Below, piece by piece: positions 1 to 10,355 of a DNA stretch of 64,000 nucleotides. The notes under the pieces are model-generated. The model did not search any database. It worked only from the letters and a program-made list of their open reading frames with translations, and was not told where the DNA came from. The DNA is from Bufo bufo (lineage: Eukaryota > Chordata > Amphibia > Anura > Bufonidae), in NCBI RefSeq assembly GCF_905171765.1, contig NC_053389.1, positions 782,384,772 to 782,448,771 on the forward strand. The letters run 5' to 3'. The first letter of the stretch is position 1; the number at the start of each line of letters is the position of its first letter. Both the position numbers and the translations under genes were made by a program.

Positions 1-336
1 TTTTCTTCAAGGAAAATCATCTAATTTTTGGATGCTCTCGAGGGTCTCACTAAATATGATGTTGTGAAATAGAGCACATTAAGAAGAGTTCTCTAGATAT
101 AGTATGAAAAAAAAGTTATGAGAATTAATTGGCTGAAAAAGATTAATATTTTAATGGGATTTGTGCTACCTATGAAAGATATCATTGCCGTCTCCATCAT
201 CCTAAGCATAAATAAAGCTACTCAGAACCTCAGACATGAGACATGCCACTCATAAATTATTTTTTTTTTTTTAATTACAGTCATTTGGCTAACCTGTTTC
301 TGGTGGACAACCACCCTTAGTCATAATATGCTATGA
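1..336. other. No gene seen; AT-rich unassigned sequence
   Basis: AT-rich sequence with a T-run near 258-272. No reading frame resembles a known protein and I see no element border before position 337. Confidence 0.6.
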
Positions 337-394
337 TTAAAGGGGTTATCCAATTTCTCAAACAGCCCCCCCATGTTCTGGGCCCCTCACAGGT

Positions 395-656
395 AATATA
401 CTTACCCCGCTCCATGCGCCGCTCCTGGTCCCCACACCGCCGCTGCTGCTTCTCCCTGTACATGGATGAAAGCAATGGCAGGTGGGGATGGGGACAAACC
501 TACCTAGCATCGCGGGTGACGCTAGGGAGGCTCGTCCCCGTCCCTGTCTGCCATTGACTGCTCCCCCCGACACAGGAATATTTAATCCGTGTACAGGGAG
601 AAGCAGCATCAGAGGTGTGGATACCAAGAGCGGCATGGGGATTGTGGTAAGTATAT
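395..656. repeat. Long imperfect inverted repeat (foldback)
   Basis: The segment 399-480 (CTTACCCCGCTCC... onward) is repeated inverted at about 551-655 (ending ...GGATTGTGGTAAG). The middle (482-548) also folds on itself around 518 (GGGGACAAACC / GGACGGGGACGAG). Both strands therefore show short overlapping reading frames with similar peptides; these follow from the palindrome and are not genes. Confidence 0.7.
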
Positions 657-659
657 TAC

Positions 660-1020
660 TAGTGTTGAGCACGAATATTCGAATAGCGAATTTTAATCGC
701 GAATATCGGCACTTCGCTAATTCGCGAATATTTCAAATATAGTGCTATATATTAGTTAATTTGAATATTCGTTTTTATTTTATTTTTTAAGTTGTTCCCA
801 CTTCCCAAAAGCAGTTCTTCTTACATGTCCGGGGGACTTCATGCTCCTTGCCCGCTCCAGTCAGTGCCCGTTGCCGAGTCTGCCGAGTGCCTACTTCCCG
901 TGTGCATGGAGCGTCCCCATCACCATGGGAACGCCTCCATGTTAGAATGTACTGTCGGATGTGAGAATCACGGTTATCTAGACCATGGTAAAAGTTGGAT
1001 GTGCAATGCGAGTAAACTTA
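660..1020. repeat. ATTCG-rich hAT-like repeat segment
   Basis: Begins TAGTGTTGAGCACGAATATTCG, the same kind of end (TAGTGATGAGC / TAGAGATGAGC) that marks better-delimited 8-bp-TSD elements at 22826, 38170, 59869 and 62832. It contains a copy of a motif starting GCGTCCCCATCACCATGGGA (911) that recurs at 17942 and 18060. No right border with a matching 8-bp duplication was found. Confidence 0.45.
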
Positions 1021-1236
1021 CTTAAATTACTCGCATTGTGCATCCAACATAATTTTGTGTATAGGCAACGTTCCTAATGGTTGGCTTGTTAGAATTAACG
1101 TATATAGAGATTAGAGAATATAGCGCTATATTCGTATTCGTCATATTCGTTTAATCTAGCAAGCCAACCATTATAAGGAAAAATTTGCCTATACAAAGAA
1201 CTAAGTTGTATGCACAATGCGAGTAATTTAAGTAAA
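1021..1236. repeat. Palindromic ATTCG-type foldback
   Basis: The left arm at about 1021-1100 (ACTCGCATTGTGCATCCAAC, then AATGGTTGGCTTG) is inverted at about 1149-1236. The loop carries ATAGCGCTATATTCGTATTCG. A smaller palindrome (990-1048) precedes the left arm. The same architecture and wording occur at 57690-57925. Confidence 0.65.
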
Positions 1237-1495
1237 TCACAACTATTGGGTGGCTGGATATAGATTATATTGGTCACATGGTGCAAATAAAGCAGGTCCT
1301 CATTGCGGTGCGCGATTGGCTGGAGCAGTGTCAAACTGATTGTTGACATCGGGGAAGCCATGCAATGCAGCCAAGTCTGGGGAGTAAGGGACCCGGGACT
1401 TAGCATCGGGAAGCAGGAAAGTATTCTTCCCTTTTGCAGTTCTGGCCGGGAGCGGGATGTGCCAAATCTCTCCCAACAGTGGTCAACCCCTTTAA

Positions 1496-2084
1496 GGAAG
1501 AACACATCCATATTTATTAGGAAATCTAGTTGGTAACTCTGGCAGATCATACGATTACTGTAAAGGAATATCTCCGAGGATTTTGTATCACCGAGTTGAA
1601 TCTTGATGAAAACATTTTTGGAGTTAGGTAGAACATTGGTATTTAGGTGATTTACATACTATTTAAATGATGTGCTTTGCCTACAGAAATGAAAGTTATG
1701 CTTCCGTACCCGATAAAATTAGACAACGCTATGTACAATAACTCATTGTCACACTCTTGGCTTTTTTAAATTTCTAGGTAACTAATGGGCATCGCTGTTG
1801 TTAAAATCCTATTTTTGTGCCGATTACTTATAGGGTGAAAGTAGATAGCTGGCATTTCAGGGCTAGACAATCCTAGTAAAACTGACGGATGGGAAAATTC
1901 AACTCAAATACCAGACGTGATACACTGAATATCAATGAGGGGAGCTTGAGTCAACCGAAGATGAAAGATGCAAAGGTGGAAATGTGCTCTAAAATCAGTC
2001 ATTCTCAGCCCAAAGTTCAGTCTTCATTAAGCTGAAATGTCTACTTGTCTGTAATGTAACAGTGATTGGAAGTAAATATTCTTT
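1496..2084. other. No gene seen; unassigned sequence
   Basis: No supported coding frame, RNA gene or clean element border in this interval. Confidence 0.5.
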
Positions 2085-2186
2085 TATATTGTACTAGCAG
2101 AAGGACCTAGCATCGCACGGGTATATTTCATCTATTTCATTTAATGTTTGTGTGTGTCGTTAAAAGATATCAATAGTATCCAATAT

Positions 2187-2800
2187 AACAGTGACATCTA
2201 CAGTACCTCGCCCCTTTAACAATAACCTCCACAGTGGTCTGCCCCCTAACAGTAACATCTACAGCGCCCTTTCCTTTATCAGTGACCTCCACAGCACCCC
2301 GTCTCATTAACAGTGAATTCCACAATAACCCGCCTGCTTATCAGTGACCTCCACAGAGCTCCGTTCCCTTAAAATGTGACCCTCCACAACACCCCGCCGC
2401 CTTAACAGTGACCTCTACAGCACCCTGCCCCTTAACACTGACTTCCAAAGCGGAACATCCCCTTAACTGTGACCTCCACCGTTCCCTGCCCCCTTAACAG
2501 AGACCTCCATAGCGCCCGCCCCTTTAACAGTGACCTCCACAGCATCCCGCCCCCTGAACAGTAGCCTTTCAAAGCATCCCGCCCCCTTAACAGTGACCTC
2601 CACAGCAGCTCGCCCCTTTAACAGTGACCTCTACAGCGGACGCCCCTTTATTAGTGACCTCCACAGTACCCATCTCCTTAACAGTGATTTCCAAAACACC
2701 TCGCCCTCCTAACAGTGGCTTCTACAGCAATCTGCCCCTAACACTGACCTCCGTAGCGGACCATCCCCTTAACTGTGACCTCCACAGCTGCTTACCCCTA
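2187..2800. repeat. Degenerate minisatellite, roughly 30-bp unit
   Basis: About twenty irregular copies of a unit like CCCCTTAACAGTGACCTCCACAGC. Remnants of the same unit reappear at about 3137-3206 and at 8425-8452, on either side of the gypsy element, showing that the retrotransposon inserted into this array. Short open frames here come from repeat periodicity. Confidence 0.75.
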
Positions 2801-3136
2801 GGGTAGCCAGAGGTCTGGTTCTAGGCCGGACAGTCCGGCTTTCAGACTCCCTGTCCTTCGTCTGGTGTAGGGCCTGGACGGACACAGTGATGTCCTTTTG
2901 AACAGCTTACTTTCAGATAGCAGCACTGTGCTGTCTGAGTGTGAACAGCAGGGAGAAAGTCACCCTCCCTCCCACCCCTGCAGCTGACAGAAGTTGATTT
3001 TTGCCTTCATTTTTTCAATCCTTGTTGGCTGCGGTGTGGGAGGGGGCATGGCCTAGCTGGGTTGGGGGCGTGGCTTAGTGGGACCTGGGGAAAGGGGTTT
3101 TAAGTCTTTCTTTTGAGGGTGGCCTGAATGGCCACC
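2801..3136. mobile_element. Probable small non-autonomous DNA element inside the minisatellite
   Basis: The array is broken by a non-repetitive segment whose ends, GGGTAGCCAGAGGTC and ...AATGGCCACC, are loosely inverted copies. No transposase and no clean target duplication were found, so the superfamily is not assigned. Confidence 0.3.
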
Positions 3137-3206
3137 TTATCTGCCCCCTTAAATGTGACCTCCACAGCATTCGACTCCCTTAACAGTGTCATCAACAATG
3201 CCCTGC

Positions 3207-3726
3207 TGTCACCGCCAGTTCTGTGAGAAGGTGTAACAGGTCTCTACCTCTTGTATGACGTTCTTTGTTTTGGTTTCACTTTGTCATCTCCTTTCCTTCT
3301 GCCAGGTGTCACTTATTTAGACTAATCGTCTTCCTTTATATTCCCTCCCATATTGCCTCACCTTGCGGTTTATACTACTTCCTGGATTAAGTGTTCACTG
3401 CTGGAGGCTGCTGCTGTTTTCTGAGATAAGTCTTTTCCTTTATTGTGTTTCCTTGCTGGCTTGAATCTAGGTGACCCTGACTCCATCCGTATTAAGTGCA
3501 GGGAGCCGGTGGTCGTGTCCCCTCACTATTATAGGGTTTTCAGGTGTCACACAGTCTTCGGTACGTGGGCATGCAATCGTCTACCATTGAGACCCTTGCA
3601 TGTGCATAGCAGTCAGGGAGAGCTCTTAGGGTTTTAAAGGGCTAACCTATATGCTCCTTAGTTTGGGATCAAGCCAGTCGGTCATTTATTTATAAGTTCC
3701 AGCTATCTGCAACTTCACCCGTGACA
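3207..3726 (+). repeat. 5' LTR of gypsy element
   Basis: 520 bp, begins TGTCACCGCC and ends CACCCGTGACA. It matches the 3' LTR along its length with roughly fifteen substitutions and a few small indels counted by eye, including ACGTT missing after the first 35 bases. No clear tRNA primer-binding match could be named in the bases after 3726. Confidence 0.95.
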
Positions 3727-3753
3727 TTACAAACCGCCAAAACCGTCTTAAGC

Positions 3754-4660
3754 ATGGATCCGGTTTCAGCCTTGATTGACTGAGTGCAAGGTCTTTCACT
3801 GGAGGTAGCAGATCTCCGTAAAACTGTGTCTCAGTTTCAGGTGACCGGTTCTGCTGGCGTTCATGGAGTTTGTTCCGAGCCTAAGATCTCACTTCCGGAT
3901 ACGTTCTCCGGGGGTAGTGAGAATTTTGTTCATTTTAGAGAGGCTTGCAAACTCCATTTTCACCTACTTCTCCATTCCTCTGGTGATGAGGAGCAGAGGG
4001 TGGGGAATCATCATCTCGCTGCTCAGGGATAACGCTCAGTCTTGGGCCTTTTCGCTGCCGGTAGGGGCAGGCCCCTCCGATCGGTGGATGAATTTTTTGT
4101 AGCCCTGGGGCAGATATATGATGACCCAGATCGTATTGCTCTGGCTGAATCTAAACTGTGTCTTTTATGCCAGGGTTAACAGTCCGCAGAGATATATTGT
4201 TCAGAATTTCGGAGATGGGCAGCTGATACTGGTTGGAATGATGCTGCACTCCGAAGTCAATTTTGCCATGGTCTTTCGGAGGGATTGAAAGATGCATTTG
4301 CCTTTCATGAGAGACCTGCCTCGTTGGAGTTTGCCATGTCTCGAGCTGTTCTTATTGACAGGCGTCTTAGAGAGAGAGGAGAGATCACTACTTCCTGTCA
4401 TATTCAGTCCAAGGACAGTCGGGCGGTCTCATTCAGTGCGCAGGGGCCTTAGTCTCTCTCAATCCCCTCTGAGCAGGAGGCCATGCAGCTGGGTTTGCTT
4501 GCCTCTGATAGTAGAGGATTCGGCTCTCAGAGGAGGGTTTGTTTCTGTTGTGGAGGTATAAATCATTTGGCAAATGTTTGCCCCTCTAGGAGATTCAGGG
4601 AGTTTTCTGAGGGTAATAAAGAAACAAAAAGAAAAAAACCCTCTATAAACTTTCCATCTG
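3754..4660 (+). pseudogene. Gag pseudogene of gypsy element
   Basis: An ATG at 3754 opens a frame that hits TGA at 3781-3783. The same frame then continues with a Gag-like region (motif SLPDTFSGGSENF) to a stop near 4032. The homology shifts frame between about 4030 and 4084, then returns to the first frame with further stops (TAA near 4174, TAG near 4450). The end of the region encodes a CX2CX4HX4C zinc knuckle at about 4540-4581, which in intact elements binds the RNA genome. The polyprotein would form the virus-like particle. At least three nonsense and two frameshift lesions make it non-functional. Confidence 0.8.
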
Positions 4661-7600
4661 TTACTATTGGCAAGGTTGATGCGGAAATTGAAGGTTTGGC
4701 GTTTGCTTGTAGTTCCCGTTTTGTCCTACCTGCCAGGGTGGCGCTAGATAGCAAGAATATTGTTTGTGAGATTTTTGTAGATAGTGGAGCAGCTGTCAAT
4801 CTCATTGATAATCAACTTGCTATAATACATGGTTTCCAGGTATGCACTTTGGGAAAGGATATACCTGTTTTTGCTATCGATTCCGCTCCACTTTCTCAAA
4901 GAACGTTTAAGGGCATAGTTCACAATATCCGTTTGACTGTGGGTGATGCTCATGTTGAGGATATGTCATGTTTCGTTCTAAGCGGATTACCTACTCCTCT
5001 AGTGTTGGGGCTACCCTGGCTCACTAAACATAACCCCACCATTGATTGGCAAGCAAGGCAAAATAAATGGTTTGAGTGACTTTTGCAGAGAGAATTGCCT
5101 CATGGCGTCTCTTTCAGAGGTTTCTACCAAGACTGTACCATCTTTTCTCTCTGAATTTTCGGATGTGTTTTCAGAGAGTGGTGTCCAGGAGCTGCCCCCT
5201 CACCGGGAGTACGATTGCCCTATTAATCTCCTCCCAAGCGCCAAGCTGCCAAAATCACGTTTATACAATCTCTCCCAACCTGAAAGGGTCGCTATGCGTT
5301 CTTATATCTCTGAGAGCCTGAGAAAAGGACACATCCGACCCTCGAAGTCACCTGTTGCCGCTGGTTTTTTTTTTGTTAAGAAAAAAGATGGTTCTTTATA
5401 GACCATGTCTGGATTTCAGGGAGCTGAACTGTATCACAATTCGTGACCCTTATCTGCTTCCTCTGATCTCGGACCTGTTTAACCAGATTGTTGGGGCTAA
5501 AGTTTTTTCTAAGTTGGATTTAAGAGGGGCATGCAACCTAGTCTGGGTCAGGGAAGGGGACGAATGGAAGACGGCCTTTAATACCCCTGAGGGCCATTTC
5601 GAGAATTTGGTTATGCCCTTTGGTTTGATGAATGCTCCAGCCATTTTCCAACATTTTGTGAACAGCATTTTTTATCATTTAATGGGGAAATTTGTACTGG
5701 TGTATCTAGATGACATTTAGATTTTTTTCTCCCGATTTCAAAACTCATAGGGACCACCTACGTCAGGTCTTGCTGATTCTGCGGGATAATAAATTGTACG
5801 CTAAACTGGAAAAATGTGTGTTTGCGGTTCCAGAAATTCAATTTCTGGGTTTTCTTCTCTCCGCTTCTGGTTTTCGCATGGACCCTGAGAAGGTCCGCGC
5901 TGTGCTTGATTGGGAGCTTCCTGAGAATCAGAAGGCACTGATGCGGTTTTTGGGTTTTGCCAATTATTACAGGAAGTTAATTTAGAATTATTCCTCTGTT
6001 GTTAAGCCACTCACTGATATGACTAAAAAGGGGGTAGATTTTTCCTCCTGGTCGGTTGATGCGCTTAAGGCCTTTTCTAGTATCAAAGAGAGTGTTGCTT
6101 CCACTCCCATCTTGGTACAACCTGATGTCTCTCTGCCTTTCATTGTTGAGGTGGACGCTTCTGAGGTGGTTGTGGGTGCGGTCTTGTCTCAGGGTCCCTC
6201 TCCTGCCAAATGGCGACCGTGTGCCTATTTCTCAAGGAAACTCTCCTCCGCAGAGAGAAATTACGATGTGGGAGAGAGGGAGTTGTTGGCCATCAAATTA
6301 GCTTTTAAGGAATGGCGCCATTGGCTAGAGGGAGCCAGACACCTTATTACCGTGTTTACCGACCATAAGAATCTGGCCTACTTGGAATCAGCCAAGCGTC
6401 TGAACCCGAGACAGGCCAGATGGTCTTTATTCTTTTCTAGGTTTAATTTTGTTGTCACGTTCCGCCCTGGGGTTAAAAATGTGAAGGCTGATGCCCTGTC
6501 ACGTTGTTTTCCGGGAGGGGGGAACTTTGAAGACCCGGGTTCCATTTTGGCTGATGGGGTGGTCGTCTCTGCTCTTTATCCTGATTTGGAGGCAGAGGTT
6601 CAGGCAGCCCAGGCAGAGGCTCCTGATCTTTGTCCTCCTGGGAGGTTGTTTGTGCCTCTCGCTTTACGACACAAGGTTTTTAAGGAGCACCACGATACTG
6701 TCCTTGCTGGGCACCCGGGGAGTAGAGCCACAGTGGATCTCATTGCTCAGAGATTTTGGTGGCCGGCTCTTCATAAGACGGTTGAGGGTTTTGTGGCAGT
6801 CTGCGAGACCTGTGCTCGTGCCAAGGTCCCTCATTCACGGCCATCGGGTTCTCTCCTCCAGTTACCCATTCCTTCCCGTCCTTGGACGCATCTGTCCATG
6901 GACTTCATTACGGACCTGCCTCGTTCCTCGGGGAAGACTGTGATTCTGGTAGTAGTGGACCCTTTTAGCAAAATGGCGCATTTCATTCCCTTGCCTGGGT
7001 TACCCAATGCTAAAACGCTGGAGCAAGCATTTGTTGATAACATTGTCAAATTGCATGGCATTCCTTCAGACATAGTTTCTGATAGGGGCACGCAGTTTGT
7101 TTCCAGATTCTGGAAGGCTTTTTGTTCTCGCTTGGGGGTTCGGTTGTCATTCTCTTCTGCTTTTCACCCGCAGTCGAATGGTCAGACCGAATGCGTCAAT
7201 CAGAATCTGGAGACATATCTGCGCTGTTTTGTGGCAGAGAATCAGGAGGATTGGTGTTCTTTTTTGTCCCTTGCTGAGTTTACTTTAAATAACCGTCGCC
7301 AGGAGTCCTCGGATAAGTCACCATTTTGGTGCATATGGGTTTCATCCGCAGTTTGGGACATTCTCTGGAGAGGAGTCTTCTGGTTTACCTGATGAGGAGA
7401 GATTTTCCTCGTCAGACGTGTGCCTGGCCCGGACCTGAATGTGGGTGATCTGGTGTGGTTGTCTACAAAGAATATCAAACTAAAGGTTCCCTCCTGGAAG
7501 TTGAGTCCTAAGTTTATTGGGCCTTACAAGATCTTGTCCGTCATCAATCCCGTTGCCTTCTGTCTTGATCTTCCTTAGACTTGGAAGATCCATAATGTTT

Positions 7601-7953
7601 TTCACAGGTCCCTATTTAAACCTTATGTCCAACCCACTGTACCCTCCTCTTTGCCTCCTCCTCCAATTATTGTTGATGGTAATCTTGAATTTCAGGTCTC
7701 TAGGATTGTGGATTCTCGCATTATCCATGGTTCTCTTTAGTACCTCGTTCATTGGGAGGGTTACGGTCCTGAGGAGAGGATGTGGGTCCAAGTGGCAGAC
7801 ATTAAGGCCACTCGTCTCATCAGGGCTTTCCATAGGTCTCATCCTGAGAAGGTGGCCTCTGAGTGTCCGGAGTCCACCCGTAGAGGGAGGGTTACTGTCA
7901 CCGCCAGTTCTGTGAGAAGGTCTGACAGACGTTCTTCTCTACCTCTTGTATGA
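4661..7953 (+). pseudogene. Pol pseudogene: protease, RT, RNase H, integrase, chromodomain
   Basis: Protease is marked by the DSG catalytic triplet at 4780. After a frameshift near 5070 the reverse transcriptase follows ([13 protein letters not shown]; shift at about 5398; catalytic YLDD at 5703-5714; lesion right after it at 5718). RNase H starts near 6130 (VEVDASE), in one long frame that runs to 7392 despite a TAG at 5983. Integrase has the HHCC finger near 6690-6810 and DDE residues in MDFITDL, VSDRGTQF and the NGQTE segment near 7188. A shift near 7340 leads to the GPY-like segment and a chromodomain (about 7690-7850) with TAG codons. The frame ends in the 3' LTR. Enzymes of this polyprotein copy RNA to DNA and insert it; this copy is dead. 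Confidence 0.9.
7882..7895 (+). other. Polypurine tract
   Basis: The purine-rich AGAGGGAGGG lies immediately before the 3' LTR, where plus-strand DNA synthesis is primed in LTR retrotransposons. Confidence 0.65.
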
Positions 7954-8424
7954 CGTTCTTTGTTTTGGTTTCACTTTGTCATCTCCTTTCCTTCTGCCAG
8001 GTGTCACTTATTTAGACTAATCGTCTTCCTTTATATTCCCTCCCATACTGCCTCACCTTGCGGTTTATACTACTTCCTGGATGAAGTGTTCACTGCTGGA
8101 GGCTGCTGCTGCTGTTTGCTCAGATAAGTCTTTTCCTTTATTGTGTTTCCTTGCTGGCTTGATTCTAGGTGACCGTGACTCCGTCCGTATTAAGTGCAGG
8201 GTGCTGGTGGTCGTGTCCCCTCACTATTATAGGGTTTTCAGGTGTCACACAGTCTTAGGTACGTGGGCATGCAATCGTCTACTATTGAGACCCTTGCATG
8301 TGCATAGCAGTCAGGGAGAGCTCTTAGGGTTTTAAAGGGCTCACCTATATGCTCCTTAGTTTGGGATCAAGCCAGTCGGTCATTTATTTATAAGTTCCAG
8401 CTATCTGCAACTTCACCCGTGACA
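7896..8424 (+). repeat. 3' LTR of gypsy element
   Basis: 529 bp, begins TGTCACCGCC and ends CACCCGTGACA, followed directly by the target duplicate CCTGC. It differs from the 5' LTR by about 3% by eye. Confidence 0.95.
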
Positions 8425-8793
8425 CCTGCCTCTTTAAAGCTGACCTACAGCAATGAAGAAAAATGGCTGGGTTGTTATGGAAACCTGGTGCAAAACTGTG
8501 TGTATGTGGAGACTAAGGGCCTGCAAGATTCTATTGACTGATAAGGGTCATGTGACCAGGCTTCTATTGGCTAATGCATTTTTATATATATATATATATA
8601 TCTCAGGAACAACGGTACATGCTAGAGAGCTAAGACCCGGTCTAAAACTTTCCTGGACACCTGATGTACCTGTGTGCCAAATTTCATGATTGCAAATGTG
8701 ACGGTGCAGATTCCTTTAGCGGACATACAAACATACATACACTCAGCTTTATATATTAGATTAACATAATTAGCTTTGTAAAATTGAATTTCC

Positions 8794-9279
8794 TTAAAGG
8801 GGCTGTTCCACAAAAAAAGCAACATTTTTTAAACCATCCCCTGGACCTGGATACTTTTGTAATTGCATGTAATTAAAAATGTAATATAGCCACTGGGTTA
8901 TTTAATAAAATATATCTCTATTGCACCACCTGCTCTTTGTCCTCTGCCTTATTTCTGAGGTGGACACACATGCTCTGTCCCATCCTTCAACTGCCACCAG
9001 CCCATATCTACTGATAGAAGCTGTGAGAGTTACAGGGAGAGCTTTGGCATAAAGGAAACACCCCCTGATCTGCAGGAATATGAACACAATCCGTGAGAAA
9101 GGACACAACCCCTGAGCTGTCAAGTTGAAATAAATGAAGCAGAGGAATTAAAAGTGGAGATCTCTGGATCCATGTGAGGTACAGGGCTGGTTCTAGCTTT
9201 CTTAGACAGAGATTGTCATGTACTGTATGAGGTCTAATTATTTTTTTATTTTTTTGCTTTACTCATGATTACCCTTTAA
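8794..9279. mobile_element. Short TTAA-bounded non-autonomous element
   Basis: The left end TTAAAGGGGCTGTTCC (8794) and the right end, inverted TTAAAGGGTAATC (9276-9279), match for about eight bases. No coding capacity. The assignment to the piggyBac type rests on the TTAA borders only. Confidence 0.45.
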
Positions 9280-10355
9280 TCATGTTGTGTGTAGTGTTAA
9301 ACAGTTCGATTCATATGAGATTGTTCTAGAAATCTGGAATCACCACCAGAGGGGCAAAAAGGCTTTGCACTGGTTCCATCAAGCACTTCATATCTGCCAA
9401 TAGGATATAAACGTCCTATGGTGGATGTTTAACTCTGAATGGACATTCTGGAATCGCTAATCGTGCAGCTGCAGAGCGGGTTGCCCGCTGTCAGTGACAG
9501 CAGGGCAACCCAGAGGGAAGGCAGGGACAGTCCCCAGGTGTCCCTGCCTTCTAGATCGCTGTATACACAGCGCTCACCGAGCGCTGTGTATATAGAGCAG
9601 GAAGTGCTATGCGGCTTCCTGTTCCGACCCGGTGGTCATGTGACTGCCAGGGCCGGGAGAGTGCAGGAGCTGTCGGGTCTTTTACAGACCTCGATCAGCC
9701 CTGCACTGAGGCTGTACAGCGTACTATAATGCTGTACAGCCTCTCTTGGGGTGTATTTACCCTGTAACTGGGGCTACTATGACAGCCCCAGTTACAGGGA
9801 AAAATCTATAGTAATAAAAAAAAAAATTATAAAATGAAGTCAAATGTCCCCCAGAGATCTTGTATGACCTTATGGGGGACACAAAGTGTAAAATAAAAAG
9901 CTTTATAAAAAAAAAAAAAAGTTTCACATGTAAAAAAAAATAAAAATCCCCAATTAAGTAATAAAAAAATAAATTAAAAATAGGAAAAAATGTATAAAAT
10001 ATACATACCGTATTTGGGATTGCCGCGTCCGTGACGGCCGGCTCTATAAATATATCACATGATCCACCCTGTCCGATAAACACCATAAAAAATAGAAAAT
10101 GGCAAAAAAAGCCATTTTTGTCACCCCATTTAAATGAGCCCCTACATAAGAAAATGTTTAAAAAAAAATAATATAAAGCTCTCAGAACATGGAGACATTA
10201 AAACATAATTTTTTGTTTTAAAAATGCTATTATTGTGTTAAAGTGAAATAAATAAAAAAAAGTAGACATATTAGGTATCGCCACGTCCGTAACAACCAGA
10301 TCTATAAAAACAGTCATCTCATCCCGCAAAAAATGAGACCCTACCTAAGACAATC

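Larger units (their letters stand above)
337..1495. mobile_element. TTAA-bounded non-autonomous element (piggyBac-type ends) filled with foldbacks
   Basis: The left end reads TTAAAGGGGTTATCCA and the right end, reverse-complemented, reads TTAAAGGGGTTGACCA, so the borders are inverted copies of each other and each starts at a TTAA (337-340 and 1492-1495). TTAA duplication is the hallmark of piggyBac transposition. There is no transposase inside. The interior is occupied by at least three foldback or ATTCG-rich segments (395-656, 660 onward, 1021-1236), so the present length reflects nested insertions. The assignment rests only on the ends; two neighbouring elements with facing ends are an alternative. 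Confidence 0.55.
3207..8424 (+). mobile_element. Full-length but decayed Ty3/gypsy LTR retrotransposon (chromodomain type)
   Basis: Two LTRs (3207-3726 and 7896-8424) flank gag- and pol-like sequence. A perfect 5-bp target duplication, CCTGC, sits at 3202-3206 and 8425-8429, so both borders are certain. Domain order is Gag with zinc knuckle, protease, reverse transcriptase, RNase H, integrase, chromodomain. Integrase after RNase H plus a C-terminal chromodomain places it with Ty3/gypsy chromoviruses. Many stops and frameshifts make it inactive. Confidence 0.95.
2085..8760. repeat. Host repeat carrying the minisatellite; ends in a TTTATATATTAGAT tail
   Basis: The left edge (GTACTAGCAGAAGGACCTAGC) and right edge (...ACTCAGCTTTATATATTAGAT, about 8735-8760) look like the two ends of one interspersed repeat that held the minisatellite before the gypsy insertion. 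A short (TA)n run lies at 8583-8602. The family is not identified with confidence. Confidence 0.35.
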
